DNA of 61,960 bases from Fusobacteriaceae bacterium (GCA_031272775.1 JAISTB010000038.1:1-61960), one strand, 5' to 3'. Counted from the first letter of the stretch, positions 33,101 to 41,975 are shown. Made by a program: numbers and translations. Notes: a model not told the origin generated them from the letters alone.

Positions 33101-36100
33101 CGCAGTCTCAGAATCTTGCCGCCGGAGAGCGATCCGTTTTCGGTGTAGACGCCCACTGCCTTATCCCCGGCCGTAAGGATCAGATTGCCGTAAGTATCAA
33201 TCGCCGCGTCTTTGGCATAGATACCTATCCCTCCCGCGCCTGTTGCTTGACCCGTTGTAATACGATTTGTATTGATTATGTCCGTTCCCCGGGAAATGAT
33301 GCCGTAAAAACCGTCAGACGTCCCGGTAATCGCGCCGTTGTTTGTCACCGTGCCGCCGCCTTCCGCGTAAAGGCCCGAGACGGCCCCGCTCATGCCCGAA
33401 GGCGTGATGATTTCGAGGTTTGTATCGTTTGTCATATTTTCCCCGGGCGCGCCCTGCCATACCAGCGCCGTGGCCGAGCCGGAAACCGCTCCCTGATAGT
33501 TCATCCGAAGCGTTCCGGGACTCAGCGTTCCCGTTCCCTTCAGAAGAATCCCGATTCCGTTTTCTTCGGTCACGAGTTCATAAGCCTGGCTGCCGCCCAG
33601 AATCACGTCGCTGTTTTCCCCGTAGACGCCGATGCCGTCTTTCCCGGCGCGGATTTCGGCCTTTCCGTTATTGGTAAGCAGGATGACGCCGCCGTCGTCC
33701 GTCCCTTTGACAAAAATGCCCGCGCCTTTTTCGCCGACGGCAATGCGCCCGCTGTTCTCAACCCGGACCCGGGTTTTGGATCCCGCGGGACCTGTGTTGT
33801 TGTCGGCGTAAAGTCCGACGCCGCCTTGACCGGCCACCGTAATGCTTCCGTTATTGTGCAGGCTGATCAGATCCGTCGTCAGATCCCCGGCGTCGGTGCC
33901 GTACATCTCGGGCAAATCCGGCGTTCCCGCGGCCGTCACTTTCCGGGACATACCGGCCATGCCGATCCCGGTCCCGTTGACGACGATGGCGCCGTCGTTT
34001 TTCAATCGGCTGCCGTTGGCGCCCGCCGCCGCGATGGAACCGTCCACGATAATGTCGCCGCCGTTGAGAATGTGGCCGTAGCTCACGAAAAGCCCTATGG
34101 CGTTGCCGCCGGAGACGTTGACGCGCCCCCGGTTGTCAAAGCCGCTTTCGGCGTTCTTTCCGCCGACATTGGCGCTGTCGTTGGATCCCATGGAGAGCCC
34201 GAGACCCGTCTTCGATTCCACCGTGATTCCCGCTTCGATCGTCACCCGCTCTCTTTCCATGGTGATGTCGTTGAAGGGATCGCCGCCCTTGACCGTCCCC
34301 TGCGAATACGCGTCCAGGTCGACGTCCTTGCCGATATCGAGCGTTCCTCCCTCGAGATAACTGTAATACCATTTTCCGTTGGGATTGATGTTCCGTACCT
34401 GCGGCACTTGCTCGATCTGGTCGAGGTAATGCTGCTCGGCCGTTTTGCCGCCGCCCGTCGTCACGTCCCGCCAATCAATGGCCAGATCCCGGAACACGCC
34501 GAGGTTGACGCCGTGCTCCATGAGGATCACGTCCACATTGCCCATCCCATTGTAGCGCGCCCCGGATCCCAGAGCGGCGGCATAATCGGTCTTGTCTCCG
34601 TAAAAGGCGACGCCGTGATACAGTTGCAGCGTCGTGGAACCCGTAAAATTGATATTCGATTGCCTGTCGGCAAAAAAGGCCAGTTCCCCGGCGTGATCGC
34701 CAGGCTGATTTTCCCGGTGAATGATGGTTCCGCCGCCGAAGTCTATGCTCCCGCCGTTCAGCGCGTCAAGGGCCCCGTTTGTGCCCGTGCGGATCTCGTT
34801 GGCCGCGCCGTTCAGGAAGATTTTCGCTCCGAGGCCGTTGGCAAAGGCCCCGATGCCGTTTACGATCATATTGCCGGCAACGCTTACTTCTCCGCCCGCC
34901 CCGGCGAAAGCGCCGATATTGCTGAATTTATCGGAAAGTTGAGCGACAATGCCGTCTTCGGCCGCGATGTTCCCCGTGATTTCCACGAGGCCGCCGCTCC
35001 GGGCGTAGGCGACGATGGAATTCCTCCCCCAGGCTGTCGTATCAGCCGTGACCGTAATTTTGCCGTCGTTCTCGGCAAACCAGGCGATACCGTTTTTGCT
35101 GACCATATCGAGGTCCTGGGCCACTTTGATCTCCGTGGGGGAACCGTTGGGAACGCCCTTCAAGCCCGTTCCCGTATCGGTCCAGGTCCCTTCGGCGTAA
35201 GCCACAATGGTATTCTCCCCGGTTTGGGCCTCGGGCGTGGCGCTTCCCTGCGCCCCGTCGCTGAAACGCTGCTGGATTTTGTTTTGGATATCGACAACGG
35301 TCCCGTTTTTCACGAGAAACATGAAGCCGTTGCGGGATTTTTCCCCGAACGTGATCTTGAAGCGATCAAAAATCAAGTCGTGAACGGGATCCCGGTCATA
35401 AAAGGAGTAGTTTGACAGGGAAGCCCTGCTGACGCCGATCCTTTGGCCCGATACGGCGTAGACGCCGACGCTGCCGTCCGTGAGACCCGCCGTGTATCCC
35501 GGTTCGTTCAAATCCCCCCGGACCGGATCGGGCGCGCCTGTTCCGATTTCAAAAAACAGCTCAAAATAACCCTGGTGAACACCCACATCCCAGCTCCGGC
35601 CCGGCAATTTTTCGCTGAAAAAGATCCCGACGTTCTCGTCGCCGTTCAGCCGCATGGGTTTCGCGGGATCCAGCTTCACATAGGGAATATAGGCCTCCAG
35701 GATCCCTTCTCCGTCGTTGCCGCCCTTGGCGTAGTCTTTGAACTGGGAGGCGATGTATTTGGATTTGTCGGGGACCCAGGTCAGGAAGGAAAAGCCGATG
35801 TTGGACGCGCCGTCCAGAACGATGGAGCCGGTGTTTTCGAGACGCAAGCCCCCCGCGAAATTCCTTACCGCAAAGACGCTGTTGCCCCGGGTCTGCACAT
35901 TGATGTCGGCGCTTCCGGCAAATTTCGTTGAAAACTGCCCGCCGTTGTAGCCGCCCGCGTCCTGGCCGGGATCGCTCCCCTTCAAATGAAAAATCGTGTT
36001 TTGGTCGTCCCGCACAAGGATCGCGACGTTCTGCATGGTCGTCTGGCCCCCGCGGAAGGATTCGGCGTTGATAAAGGCCGCCTTGCCGTAGAGGTTGGCC

Positions 36101-37476
36101 GTGACGTTTTCCAGATGAACGTCGCCCACGAGATGAAAGGCTTCGGTCCCTTCGGCGGTTCCCTGTCCGGCCATGCCTTTCACATGGAACTCGCCGCCTT
36201 TGATGATATTGCCCCGTGTCTTGGTCCAGCGTCCGTTGTAGGAATTGATGATGCTCTGATGCCGCCGGTCGAAGGTCCTGTCCCCGCTCAAGCCCGACTT
36301 GGGATGGTAGGTCGTGTCTTCGGCCGCGCCCTTGTATCCGGCGCTGTCCTCTTCTTGATTGGTGAAGGGATTGTAGCCCGACCAGAAAATGCCCGCCGTG
36401 ACATCGATATTTTCCCCGAGAGGATTCGTGCGAACGGGATCATTGAGATTCTTGTTGGCCGCCGTCTGGCCCGACGTGAGCCAGCCCCAACTGAAATCCG
36501 AAAAGGGATCGGCGTCGGGGGTCACGGGATTGACCTGCCGGCTGGGATCGGCGGGATTGGGTTCCGCGATGGTCTCGGGCGTCGAGACCTTGACCGCGAC
36601 GGTCGGAACCTGCGGCGTCACAGAAAATTGCGGCGTCGCCGGATTCACGCCGATCGTCACGGGGCGAACGGAAATATTGGGTTCCGCCGCCGTCACGGGG
36701 GCCGCGGCCGGAGGCGTCAGTCCGGGCGGAGGCGCAACGGAAGGAGTTTTGATGACCGGCGTGCGCACCGCGATATTCCCGACGGCGACCCCCAGAGGTT
36801 GCGGCGGCGCGACCACGGGCGCGAAAGGCGCGGCGGGCAGCGTAAACGTCAGTTTCGGCGCGCTCCCGACCTCCGCTTCGGGTATCCGTAGCGCCGGCAA
36901 AATCATCAGTTTTGTGTTGTAATCATAGGTGTTGGTATTGCCCTGCCAGGCGGGAGACCCCGTGATCCAGCCCGTGGTCCGGTTGCCGCAGATCCCGTCG
37001 GCGCCGGGGTAACGGGAGCGCGTATAGTCCATGGCCCGGACGAGATCCCCCGTTCCGGAAACGCCGGCGGCAACTTCATTGAATTGCCGTCTCTTCTGAT
37101 CAATGGCGGTCAGTCCGTGATCCGTATCGACCCAGTTTTTTTCCCGAGCCTTGCCGTAGTGCCAGTCCGTGATCAGGCTCACGGAGGTAAGCGGCCCCCG
37201 CGGCTTTCCGTACCAATCGGCCTCGCGGATCAGTCTTTCCCGCTTTTCCCGGATTTCGGCGAGGCGCTTCTCGTTTTCGTCCAGCAGCGTCCGGATTTCC
37301 TTGCGCAAAATCGCGATCCGCTCGGCGATGGTTTCCTTTTCTCCCTCGATATCCTCATTTGCCGCCACTTGTCCCGTAATCAAAAATGAAATCAGCAGAG
37401 CCGCTGTAAATCCGATCTTTTTCTTTTTCAGAAAAGATTTGAGCGCTTTTTCAAGTAAGGCTTTTCTGTTCTGCAT
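27145..37476 (-). CDS. Giant fusobacterial-type autotransporter adhesin
   Basis: A 3,443-residue type V secretion protein. Residues 1-39 are a long signal peptide with a basic start. Residues about 45-80 form a short Glu/Lys/Arg coiled coil, followed by a Trp/Tyr-containing domain like the N-terminal domain of Fusobacterium autotransporters. Residues about 195-320 are a Pro/Ala/Val linker. About 2,800 residues of parallel beta-helix follow, in which variants of GIGIYAKD recur more than 25 times. Residues from about 3165 form the outer-membrane barrel, ending in an aromatic Phe-Asp (HLFD). The ATG at 37476 has GAGGAGGG upstream; the open frame to 37611 is not used. The likely role is adhesion or aggregation, and the ligand is unknown. 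It is a single-gene unit with its own promoter and terminator. Confidence 0.93.
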   Translation of the reverse strand: MQNRKALLEKALKSFLKKKKIGFTAALLISFLITGQVAANEDIEGEKETIAERIAILRKEIRTLLDENEKRLAEIREKRERLIREADWYGKPRGPLTSVSLITDWHYGKAREKNWVDTDHGLTAIDQKRRQFNEVAAGVSGTGDLVRAMDYTRSRYPGADGICGNRTTGWITGSPAWQGNTNTYDYNTKLMILPALRIPEAEVGSAPKLTFTLPAAPFAPVVAPPQPLGVAVGNIAVRTPVIKTPSVAPPPGLTPPAAAPVTAAEPNISVRPVTIGVNPATPQFSVTPQVPTVAVKVSTPETIAEPNPADPSRQVNPVTPDADPFSDFSWGWLTSGQTAANKNLNDPVRTNPLGENIDVTAGIFWSGYNPFTNQEEDSAGYKGAAEDTTYHPKSGLSGDRTFDRRHQSIINSYNGRWTKTRGNIIKGGEFHVKGMAGQGTAEGTEAFHLVGDVHLENVTANLYGKAAFINAESFRGGQTTMQNVAILVRDDQNTIFHLKGSDPGQDAGGYNGGQFSTKFAGSADINVQTRGNSVFAVRNFAGGLRLENTGSIVLDGASNIGFSFLTWVPDKSKYIASQFKDYAKGGNDGEGILEAYIPYVKLDPAKPMRLNGDENVGIFFSEKLPGRSWDVGVHQGYFELFFEIGTGAPDPVRGDLNEPGYTAGLTDGSVGVYAVSGQRIGVSRASLSNYSFYDRDPVHDLIFDRFKITFGEKSRNGFMFLVKNGTVVDIQNKIQQRFSDGAQGSATPEAQTGENTIVAYAEGTWTDTGTGLKGVPNGSPTEIKVAQDLDMVSKNGIAWFAENDGKITVTADTTAWGRNSIVAYARSGGLVEITGNIAAEDGIVAQLSDKFSNIGAFAGAGGEVSVAGNMIVNGIGAFANGLGAKIFLNGAANEIRTGTNGALDALNGGSIDFGGGTIIHRENQPGDHAGELAFFADRQSNINFTGSTTLQLYHGVAFYGDKTDYAAALGSGARYNGMGNVDVILMEHGVNLGVFRDLAIDWRDVTTGGGKTAEQHYLDQIEQVPQVRNINPNGKWYYSYLEGGTLDIGKDVDLDAYSQGTVKGGDPFNDITMERERVTIEAGITVESKTGLGLSMGSNDSANVGGKNAESGFDNRGRVNVSGGNAIGLFVSYGHILNGGDIIVDGSIAAAGANGSRLKNDGAIVVNGTGIGMAGMSRKVTAAGTPDLPEMYGTDAGDLTTDLISLHNNGSITVAGQGGVGLYADNNTGPAGSKTRVRVENSGRIAVGEKGAGIFVKGTDDGGVILLTNNGKAEIRAGKDGIGVYGENSDVILGGSQAYELVTEENGIGILLKGTGTLSPGTLRMNYQGAVSGSATALVWQGAPGENMTNDTNLEIITPSGMSGAVSGLYAEGGGTVTNNGAITGTSDGFYGIISRGTDIINTNRITTGQATGAGGIGIYAKDAAIDTYGNLILTAGDKAVGVYTENGSLSGGKILRLRQGSAPMSVQGKKALGFYAKDQGNRPQLTLLSETDMALAPSASENDRRIGLALEEMTSAGNKVTGRYILGGSATEGANTGIYAKNSALTFGGTLRLSGVKNIGIAAEASGGGAGTLTLAGADIGVVTDSLADADLNVGVYGAGNGLSINAATPATLKVSPNGAGIYLKGASTSFVSGDFSAELSSEAGGKSGIGLYFEGGAAYTSGTLTLKSGKTAVDQAGNPVRPAGLFYGKDSAGNNAKIVIAAGSGEIVGLYEKSDLRFINNGEILIEAKGIGAVFTGGESENLGHVEIKGDGAYGLYWNGGRALNSGAVEAVGADTVALIADGTGTEVTNAATVRVDKSSGIGLYSEQGAKLINGAAGVIDAGGADVAAYTRGGFLENAGSVKSSLVGVYANDGGEALQKGGVIETGAIGLFAAGKDASGKASAARLLGGSITGAGGASGLTGAFAKDGAILVLDGASIALTGPGSTGLRLERASGRLLSGSLTLGSGGVGVYALGSSLDFSGFTGSVSVGTKGVGIYAEDTSFAGNAPFRLDYAGIGGDKGVGIYYKGTTPVTNGVSVVHGAGGTNLVHLYADGVSLINTADQDILEDGIGIFTDNGSHTENRGKLTLRGNNTIGIFIDKSDPAATGTSTLSDPGTIEGDPVGPGGGKAGIYVKNGDISGNKDYHFDLDGGVGLYLATAPVSWTGLLRLRAEATATDRAIGVYAAHPLSGTLRNGISIEGAGAVGIYLATDGTKGASVDYAGALSISAPASPLGRAIGALLDTGARLTLTPGATVSIGGADNIGFYVKAGATLDVSGGSVSNTPDGVFAYLEDGALHFGASNPFTINYANVAVSGASGRITNDTTLNVGTRGLQAADHARITNNPSGLLESAVTGARGMSGADGSVLVNLGVISLSGDKSVAIYAGEGSKADSSGSVAVGAESVAYYAGKDTGAGRTEINVSGPATLGRGSVLFYGEGGDIRWTGGKITLSAETTGLVLTGAAAVVDFGGAYLSAGEKGVGLFLKNDGDYANIRNLSGIDAGKDGTAIFTENGKAVASSISIALGPGATGVLAAGTGWISYGGHMSSADAGAKGILSTGGGSVANSGKIILSGESSVGLYGKNATALSNGPAGLIDMGGGTGKASAVAMFGDGATGLVNDGTIRLAAHGAGMYARSGNVLNNGSLSGSGSDNTGLYVIGGNAENRGVIQLNDTSNGVYVENGSIVNSGDVAVGGDKASGLYGAGTTGISHLGGTVAVGARSVGVASEAGDILVDAGAKLTAGEESTYLYTKNGTVVLRTDLALSDYSVGMAARDGTAVNYAKITVGASRIGQGAEKISAAMATGSADAAGNPVGGGTLINHGTVDVPRDYGVAMLANNGTGRAENRGLITVSGKDAYGMEGSNRAVLSNSGTIVVNGEGARGMAGTGGALVINEAGGLITVSGQGAEGIYAAKGGIVRNYGVIEIDGGAAAGISLGQGGVLENAGTIHVRNAGLSVANNNTGSARVGSIVISDQGPEIRVGNVVYDAPTLLNGGYMDFGPGVLDFGTLKIGGTDGHIGTISAGEFAAGRFIVLPNATQGNNLPVRIIQYLKGAVNMPNNGSIEAVSHSVTWLAELQADPTNPDIYRIILVKIPYADLTAGTKAEAFGHGLDAIYEPAAGTELRMFDALDLISDKEELAATFDMELRGNFYADLRERVWTVGETLGKAADKLRDNEIYARERTKIGALVSGGKKQNSNPGLVNCDWHTTGLLVLHETDGRIFGRTEEILFGFTRSVFEYDGGSRDRALTLHLGLGYGGSLGDSGGLSWRSTGMASLGRHEAKRRIHLSSGVYTNEANYWTGLLLWENSLRYALPIPGDSRFKAGISADLDLGWGRIGDIRETGDGIFLGAETDDIFSVRPGAGVDLSWTKYTKRGKWVIGGVAAYRYELGKGSDEPVRARILRGGDFYDLEAPERVRGVLETELGLRYETRGGNALLLTWSHRSGDRDGTTCGVQFTHLFD

Positions 37477-37599
37477 CGTGTTCCCTCCTCTGTTTCGTGT
37501 GTTGCCGCAAGTCCTGCCGGGATCTCCTGTCCGGGACAACAAAAACAAAAAACCCCGACACGCCTTCCGCGTGTACCAAATTTCATAGGCCCTATATTT

Positions 37600-37629
37600 A
37601 TTATATACCATTTATAACAGGTATATAAT
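37600..37629. promoter_or_regulatory. Operator-like dyad at the autotransporter start site
   Basis: ATTATATACC (37600-37609) and GGTATATAAT (37620-37629) are perfect 10-base arms around a 10-base spacer. The outer arm touches the predicted transcription start, as expected for a repressor site. Confidence 0.6.
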
Positions 37630-37637
37630 TGTTTTTG

Positions 37638-37666
37638 ATTATACTCTATTTTTGTATAGTTTGCAA
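37638..37666 (-). promoter_or_regulatory. Autotransporter promoter
   Basis: On the minus strand TTGCAA (37661-37666) and TATAAT (37638-37643) are 17 bases apart. The leader is about 155 nt. Confidence 0.82.
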
Positions 37667-37770
37667 GTATTTTCTATCTTTTTTATATATTTTAATATGT
37701 CTGAAACACGCGGCAAATGGACATATGCTTTGCAAAAATATGGCAATGCCGGGAAAATTCGGCGGGAAAT

Positions 37771-37799
37771 AAAAAAAAGCCCGCCTACGCGGCGGGGCT
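37771..37799 (-). terminator. asnB terminator
   Basis: GCCCGCC pairs with GGCGGGGC (37779-37799, one bulge), and on the minus strand eight T follow (37771-37778). Confidence 0.85.
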
Positions 37800-37836
37800 T
37801 TCCTTGTTTTGTTTGTATCCGACGGCGGGGCGTATA

Positions 37837-39423
37837 TTACACGCCGCTGTCTCCGTAATTGGCCAGAACCCGGGCGCTGGGATCGTTGACGTCGCAACCG
37901 ACCCATTCTTTGTTGGGCATCCAGAAATCTTTGATCCAGCCCGCGTTGCCGCCGTAGTATTCCTCGAAAATGTCCCGGTACAGCAGGGATTCCTTTGTGA
38001 AGGGCGTGCGGTAGGGGTATTTGTCCGCCGCTTTGGCGACGTCGTCTTCCGTGTAGAGGCCTTCGGCGTATTCCTTGAGGTAGTCGACCATGGAGTGACC
38101 CACGGCGTCGGAAAAGGCCGCTTTTTCCCGGAAAAGGATGCTCTCGGGCAGGTAATCGGTCCCCTCGAAGGCGTGGCGCAGCAGGTATTTTCCCTTGCCG
38201 TAGATGTTCATTTTTTTGGCGGGGTCAAGGCTCATGGCGTACTGGACGAAGTCGAGGTCCGCGAAGGGCACCCGGCCTTCGAGGGAGTGGGCCGAGATGC
38301 ACCTGTCCGCCCGCAGCACGTCGTACATATAAAGTTCCCTGAGCCTTTTCTGGGCTTCCCGCTGAAAGGCGTCGGGGTTGGGCGCGAAATCCGTATATTT
38401 GTACCCGAAGATCTCGTCGCTGACTTCTCCGGTCAGGATCACTTTGAGTTTCGTGTTCTGGTGAATGTATTTGCACAGGAGATACATGCCGATGCTGGCC
38501 CGGATCGTCGTGATGTCCCAGGTCTCCAGATGATAAATGACTTCCCGGAGCGCTCCGATCACGTCGTCTTTGGTCATGATGACTTCCGTATGGTAGCTCC
38601 CGATGTGGTCGGCCACCTGTTTCGCGTATTTGAGGTCGATGGGGTCCTTGTCCATGCCGATGGCGAATGTCGGGATAGGCCGTTTCAGCAGTTTCGCGGC
38701 GATGGCGCACACGAGGGAGGAATCGAGTCCGCCCGAAAGCAGATAACCCACCGGGGCGTCGGATTGCAGGCGCTTTTCAACGGCCCGCTCCAATTTTTCC
38801 CGGATCTTCCGGCCGATGGTATTGAGGTCGTCGTCCCTGACCATGTCCACGTTGCCGATGTCGTGGTACTGGATAAATTTCCCGTTCACATAATAATGGC
38901 CCGGCGGGAAGGGCTGCACGTCGTCGCAGATGTCAATGAGTCCCTTGGCTTCGCTGGAAAAACAAATCTCCTTGTTTTGCTTGCTGTAGCCGTAAAACAT
39001 GGGCCGGATCCCCATGGGGTCCCGGGCCGCCATCATCTGCCTGCTGTTGCCGTCATACATGACAAAGACAAATTCGGCGTCCAGGAATTTGCAGGCCGTC
39101 TCGATGCCGTATTTCAAGTACATGGGGATCAGGACCTCACAGTCGCTCCCGGACTTGAACTCATATTCCTGGGACAGCAGTTTTTTCAGCGTGGGGTAAT
39201 TGTAGATTTCCCCGTTACAGACAACAACGCAATTGTTGTGGACAAAGGGCTGATTGCCCCGGGCGGAAAGGTCCATGATCGAGAGTCGATTAAATCCCCA
39301 GGTCATGCCGTCTTTGATACTGGCATCCTGGTTGTCGGGCCCCCTGTGCACCGTCTTGTCCAAAGAGTCTGTAAAGGTTTTAATGGAATACTCATCGCTT
39401 CCCACTACTAGAAATCCACACAT
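37837..39423 (-). CDS. asnB: Asparagine synthase (glutamine-hydrolysing)
   Basis: AsnB makes asparagine from aspartate, ATP and glutamine. The 528-residue protein has the N-terminal glutaminase domain, with catalytic Cys2 directly after the start Met, RGPDNQ and NGEIYNY. The C-terminal synthetase domain has the PP-loop LLSGGLDSSL (about residue 225), and GEVSDEIFGYKY and SLEGRVPFAD follow. AGGAGG precedes the ATG, and the gene has its own promoter and terminator, so it is monocistronic. Confidence 0.97.
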   Translation of the reverse strand: MCGFLVVGSDEYSIKTFTDSLDKTVHRGPDNQDASIKDGMTWGFNRLSIMDLSARGNQPFVHNNCVVVCNGEIYNYPTLKKLLSQEYEFKSGSDCEVLIPMYLKYGIETACKFLDAEFVFVMYDGNSRQMMAARDPMGIRPMFYGYSKQNKEICFSSEAKGLIDICDDVQPFPPGHYYVNGKFIQYHDIGNVDMVRDDDLNTIGRKIREKLERAVEKRLQSDAPVGYLLSGGLDSSLVCAIAAKLLKRPIPTFAIGMDKDPIDLKYAKQVADHIGSYHTEVIMTKDDVIGALREVIYHLETWDITTIRASIGMYLLCKYIHQNTKLKVILTGEVSDEIFGYKYTDFAPNPDAFQREAQKRLRELYMYDVLRADRCISAHSLEGRVPFADLDFVQYAMSLDPAKKMNIYGKGKYLLRHAFEGTDYLPESILFREKAAFSDAVGHSMVDYLKEYAEGLYTEDDVAKAADKYPYRTPFTKESLLYRDIFEEYYGGNAGWIKDFWMPNKEWVGCDVNDPSARVLANYGDSGV

Positions 39424-39494
39424 AAAAATCCTCCTGTCATTAATTTAGACCAAAAATCCGTCTTTTCTCATCCAAAAAAAACCATAATAGAACA

Positions 39495-39523
39495 ATTATA
39501 AAAGATTTTCCCGAAAAAATCAA
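39495..39523 (-). promoter_or_regulatory. asnB promoter
   Basis: On the minus strand TTGATT (39518-39523) and TATAAT (39495-39500) are 17 bases apart. Confidence 0.7.
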
Positions 39524-39603
39524 ACACTATTTGATTTCAGGGCGCTTTTGCGGTGAAAACGTCATTTATCGTACGATTTGTCTGATAAGTTGACAAAAAT
39601 CCG

Positions 39604-40554
39604 TCAAATATAGCCGAAATTCTTCAGGATCAGCACCCAAAGGAAAGTGGTCAGAATACTGAAGACCGACGTCGTCACGACGATCTCCCCGGCCAGATCC
39701 CCGTCGGCCCCCATGTCTTTGGCCATATTGAAGGACGAAACGGCCGTGGGCGTGGCCGAGACGCCGAAGAGGGCGATCAGAGCCTGATCCCGGTAGCCCA
39801 GGCGAATGCCCGCCGTAATTACCGCTAGCGGGATCACGATCAGCCGCAGGACGTTGAGGGCAAGGAGCAGCCGGAGGTTTTTCAAAATACTCCGGAAGGT
39901 CAGCGTCGCGCCCAGGATCACGAAAGCCAGCGGCGTCGCCGCCTTCGACATGGTCGCGACGGGATCCTCGATCATTTTCGGAAGCCTGATCCCGTACTTG
40001 AGCTTCAGGATCAAAAAGAAAAGCCCGAAAAGCCCGCCCACGATCAGCGGATTTTTGACAATGCCTTTGGCGATCTGTCCCGTATGGATCTTGCCGCCGC
40101 GGTAAATCTCGAAGACAATGACGGAAATCACATTGAAGGCCGGGACGATAATGCTGAGAAGAATCACGATCTCTCCGACGTTGCCGTCGCCGTAGAGGGA
40201 CTGGGCCACCGAGAGACCGAAAATCAGAAGATTCGTCCGATAGGTCCCCTGCATCAGCACCGAAACCTGCCGGGGATCTTTGGTCATTTTCCGAAAAATC
40301 AGCCACGAAACAAGAATTTCCATGGCGATAATGAAAAAAGACAGAAAAATCAGGGACCCCCGCCCGTGGGAGGAGGGGGTCAGACAATAGACGTTATAGA
40401 AAATCAGAAGGGACATAAAGCCCCGAAACTGGACCTTGTTCATTTCCGTCAGGCTCTTGTCGCCGATGAGTCCGCATCTTTTGCTGACGTAGCCCACGGT
40501 CATCATAAAGACCAGCGGAATTACAAGGTTCAGGGACAGCACAATATTTTTCAT
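39604..40554 (-). CDS. AEC-family carrier
   Basis: A 316-residue membrane protein with about ten helices of the auxin efflux carrier family (AEC), which in bacteria exports or imports organic and amino acids. The start LSLNLVIPLVFMMTVGYVSKRCGLI and the C-terminal FGVSATPTAVSSFNMAKDMGADG segment match the family. It follows the M20 amidohydrolase gene by 23 bases, so it may move the product of that enzyme. The substrate is not known. Confidence 0.85.
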   Translation of the reverse strand: MKNIVLSLNLVIPLVFMMTVGYVSKRCGLIGDKSLTEMNKVQFRGFMSLLIFYNVYCLTPSSHGRGSLIFLSFFIIAMEILVSWLIFRKMTKDPRQVSVLMQGTYRTNLLIFGLSVAQSLYGDGNVGEIVILLSIIVPAFNVISVIVFEIYRGGKIHTGQIAKGIVKNPLIVGGLFGLFFLILKLKYGIRLPKMIEDPVATMSKAATPLAFVILGATLTFRSILKNLRLLLALNVLRLIVIPLAVITAGIRLGYRDQALIALFGVSATPTAVSSFNMAKDMGADGDLAGEIVVTTSVFSILTTFLWVLILKNFGYI

Positions 40555-40577
40555 TCGTCTTCACTCCGATGGAGGAC

Positions 40578-41975
40578 CTAAAGCGCAATGGGGTCCTTGC
40601 CGTATTTCATGGGAGACACATAGGGCTCCCGGGTTTTCTCAAACTCCGCCCGGATCCTCGCCAGCAGTTCCGGATCCTCAAGGATGTCGACGGCGGTTTG
40701 GCCCATGACGCGGGCCGCGTATTCCATGCCCTTGATGGCAACTGAACTTTTGCCCTGGGCCACGATCTGCCACGAATGGCCCGGAGAGCCGATGGCGTAG
40801 CAGGCCACGCGGATCTGCCCCGTGGGGATGATCTTGCTGACGTCGCCGACGTCGGTGGAGCCGGGTTGCAGACGACTTCGCGCCGGATCATAGGGGAGCA
40901 CGCCCCTGAAGGCGGCGCTGTCCCGGATCATGGCCTTGAACTCGTCCCAGCGTTCGCCCGCGGGTTCGGCCATCCAGCCGTACTCGGACTCAATCTCGCT
41001 TTCGGAGAGCGTGTCCTTGAAGGATTGCAGATATTTGAGCTCTTCGTCGTTGTAGGTGGCGTCGTCAAATTTGAGCATGTTTTTGTACAATTGCTTTTCC
41101 AGTTCCCGGTTGCTGCGGTACTCGCTGGTGCCCTTCTCAAAGAGCAGCTTTACCGTAGTTCCGGTCATAAGCGCCGCCCCTCTGGCCACATTGCAGACCC
41201 GCTCGAAGATTTCATCGACCTGGGAGAGCTTCGGCGCCCGGACGAGGTAGAGGACCTCGGCCTCAGGCTGGACCACGTTGGGGGAAATGCCGCCGGTATT
41301 GGTGATCGCGTAATGGAGCCTGGCCTCGGGGATAATGTGCTCCCTGAGGTAGTTGCAGCCCACGTCCATCAGTTCCACGGCGTCAAGGGCCGAACGCCCC
41401 AGATGGGGACTGCCGGCCGCGTGGGAACCTTTGCCCTCAAAGCGGAAGGCCGCCTGGTAATTGGCCAGCGTCGACATGTAGTAAATGCCGTTGTCGGCGA
41501 AGGGATGCCAGGTAATCGCGACGTCCACATCTTTGAATTCGCCGTTTTTGATCATCCAGGCCTTGCCCGAACCGCCTTCCTCGCCGGGGCAGCCGTAAAA
41601 GATCACGGTCCCGGGCTTGCCGCTTTTTTCGAGATGTTCCTTGACATATTGGGCGGCCAGCAGAGAGCCCGCGCCCAGCAAATGGTGACCGCAACCGTGG
41701 CCGTTCATTTCCTGGGGGCCCTTTTCCTTCCGGGGGACGTCCTCTTTCTGGGAAAGTCCCGCCAGGGAATCGTATTCGCCCAAAATGGCGATCACGGGAT
41801 GGCCGCTGCCGTAGCTGGCCTTGATAGCGGTCTCGAGGCCGCCCGCGCCGCGCTCCACGGTAAAGCCCGCGGCCTCGGCGTATCGGGCCAGCTCCTCGGC
41901 GGATTTGTGCTCCTTGAAGCGGATTTCCGCGTAATCCCAGATGTTCTTCGCGACTTCCGCGATGGTTTTCGACAT
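40578..41975 (-). CDS. M20-family amidohydrolase (AbgB-like)
   Basis: A 465-residue metallopeptidase of the M20 family, closest in pattern to AbgB-type hydrolases that cleave p-aminobenzoyl-glutamate and similar N-acyl amino acids. Metal and catalytic motifs are GEYDSLAG, MNGHGCGHHLLG, CPGEEGGSGK and HAAGSPHLGRSALDA. It lies 101 bases after the last peptide-transporter gene and 23 before an AEC carrier. That suggests imported dipeptides or acyl-amino acids are hydrolysed here and a product is moved by the carrier. The exact substrate is unknown. Confidence 0.85.
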   Translation of the reverse strand: MSKTIAEVAKNIWDYAEIRFKEHKSAEELARYAEAAGFTVERGAGGLETAIKASYGSGHPVIAILGEYDSLAGLSQKEDVPRKEKGPQEMNGHGCGHHLLGAGSLLAAQYVKEHLEKSGKPGTVIFYGCPGEEGGSGKAWMIKNGEFKDVDVAITWHPFADNGIYYMSTLANYQAAFRFEGKGSHAAGSPHLGRSALDAVELMDVGCNYLREHIIPEARLHYAITNTGGISPNVVQPEAEVLYLVRAPKLSQVDEIFERVCNVARGAALMTGTTVKLLFEKGTSEYRSNRELEKQLYKNMLKFDDATYNDEELKYLQSFKDTLSESEIESEYGWMAEPAGERWDEFKAMIRDSAAFRGVLPYDPARSRLQPGSTDVGDVSKIIPTGQIRVACYAIGSPGHSWQIVAQGKSSVAIKGMEYAARVMGQTAVDILEDPELLARIRAEFEKTREPYVSPMKYGKDPIAL

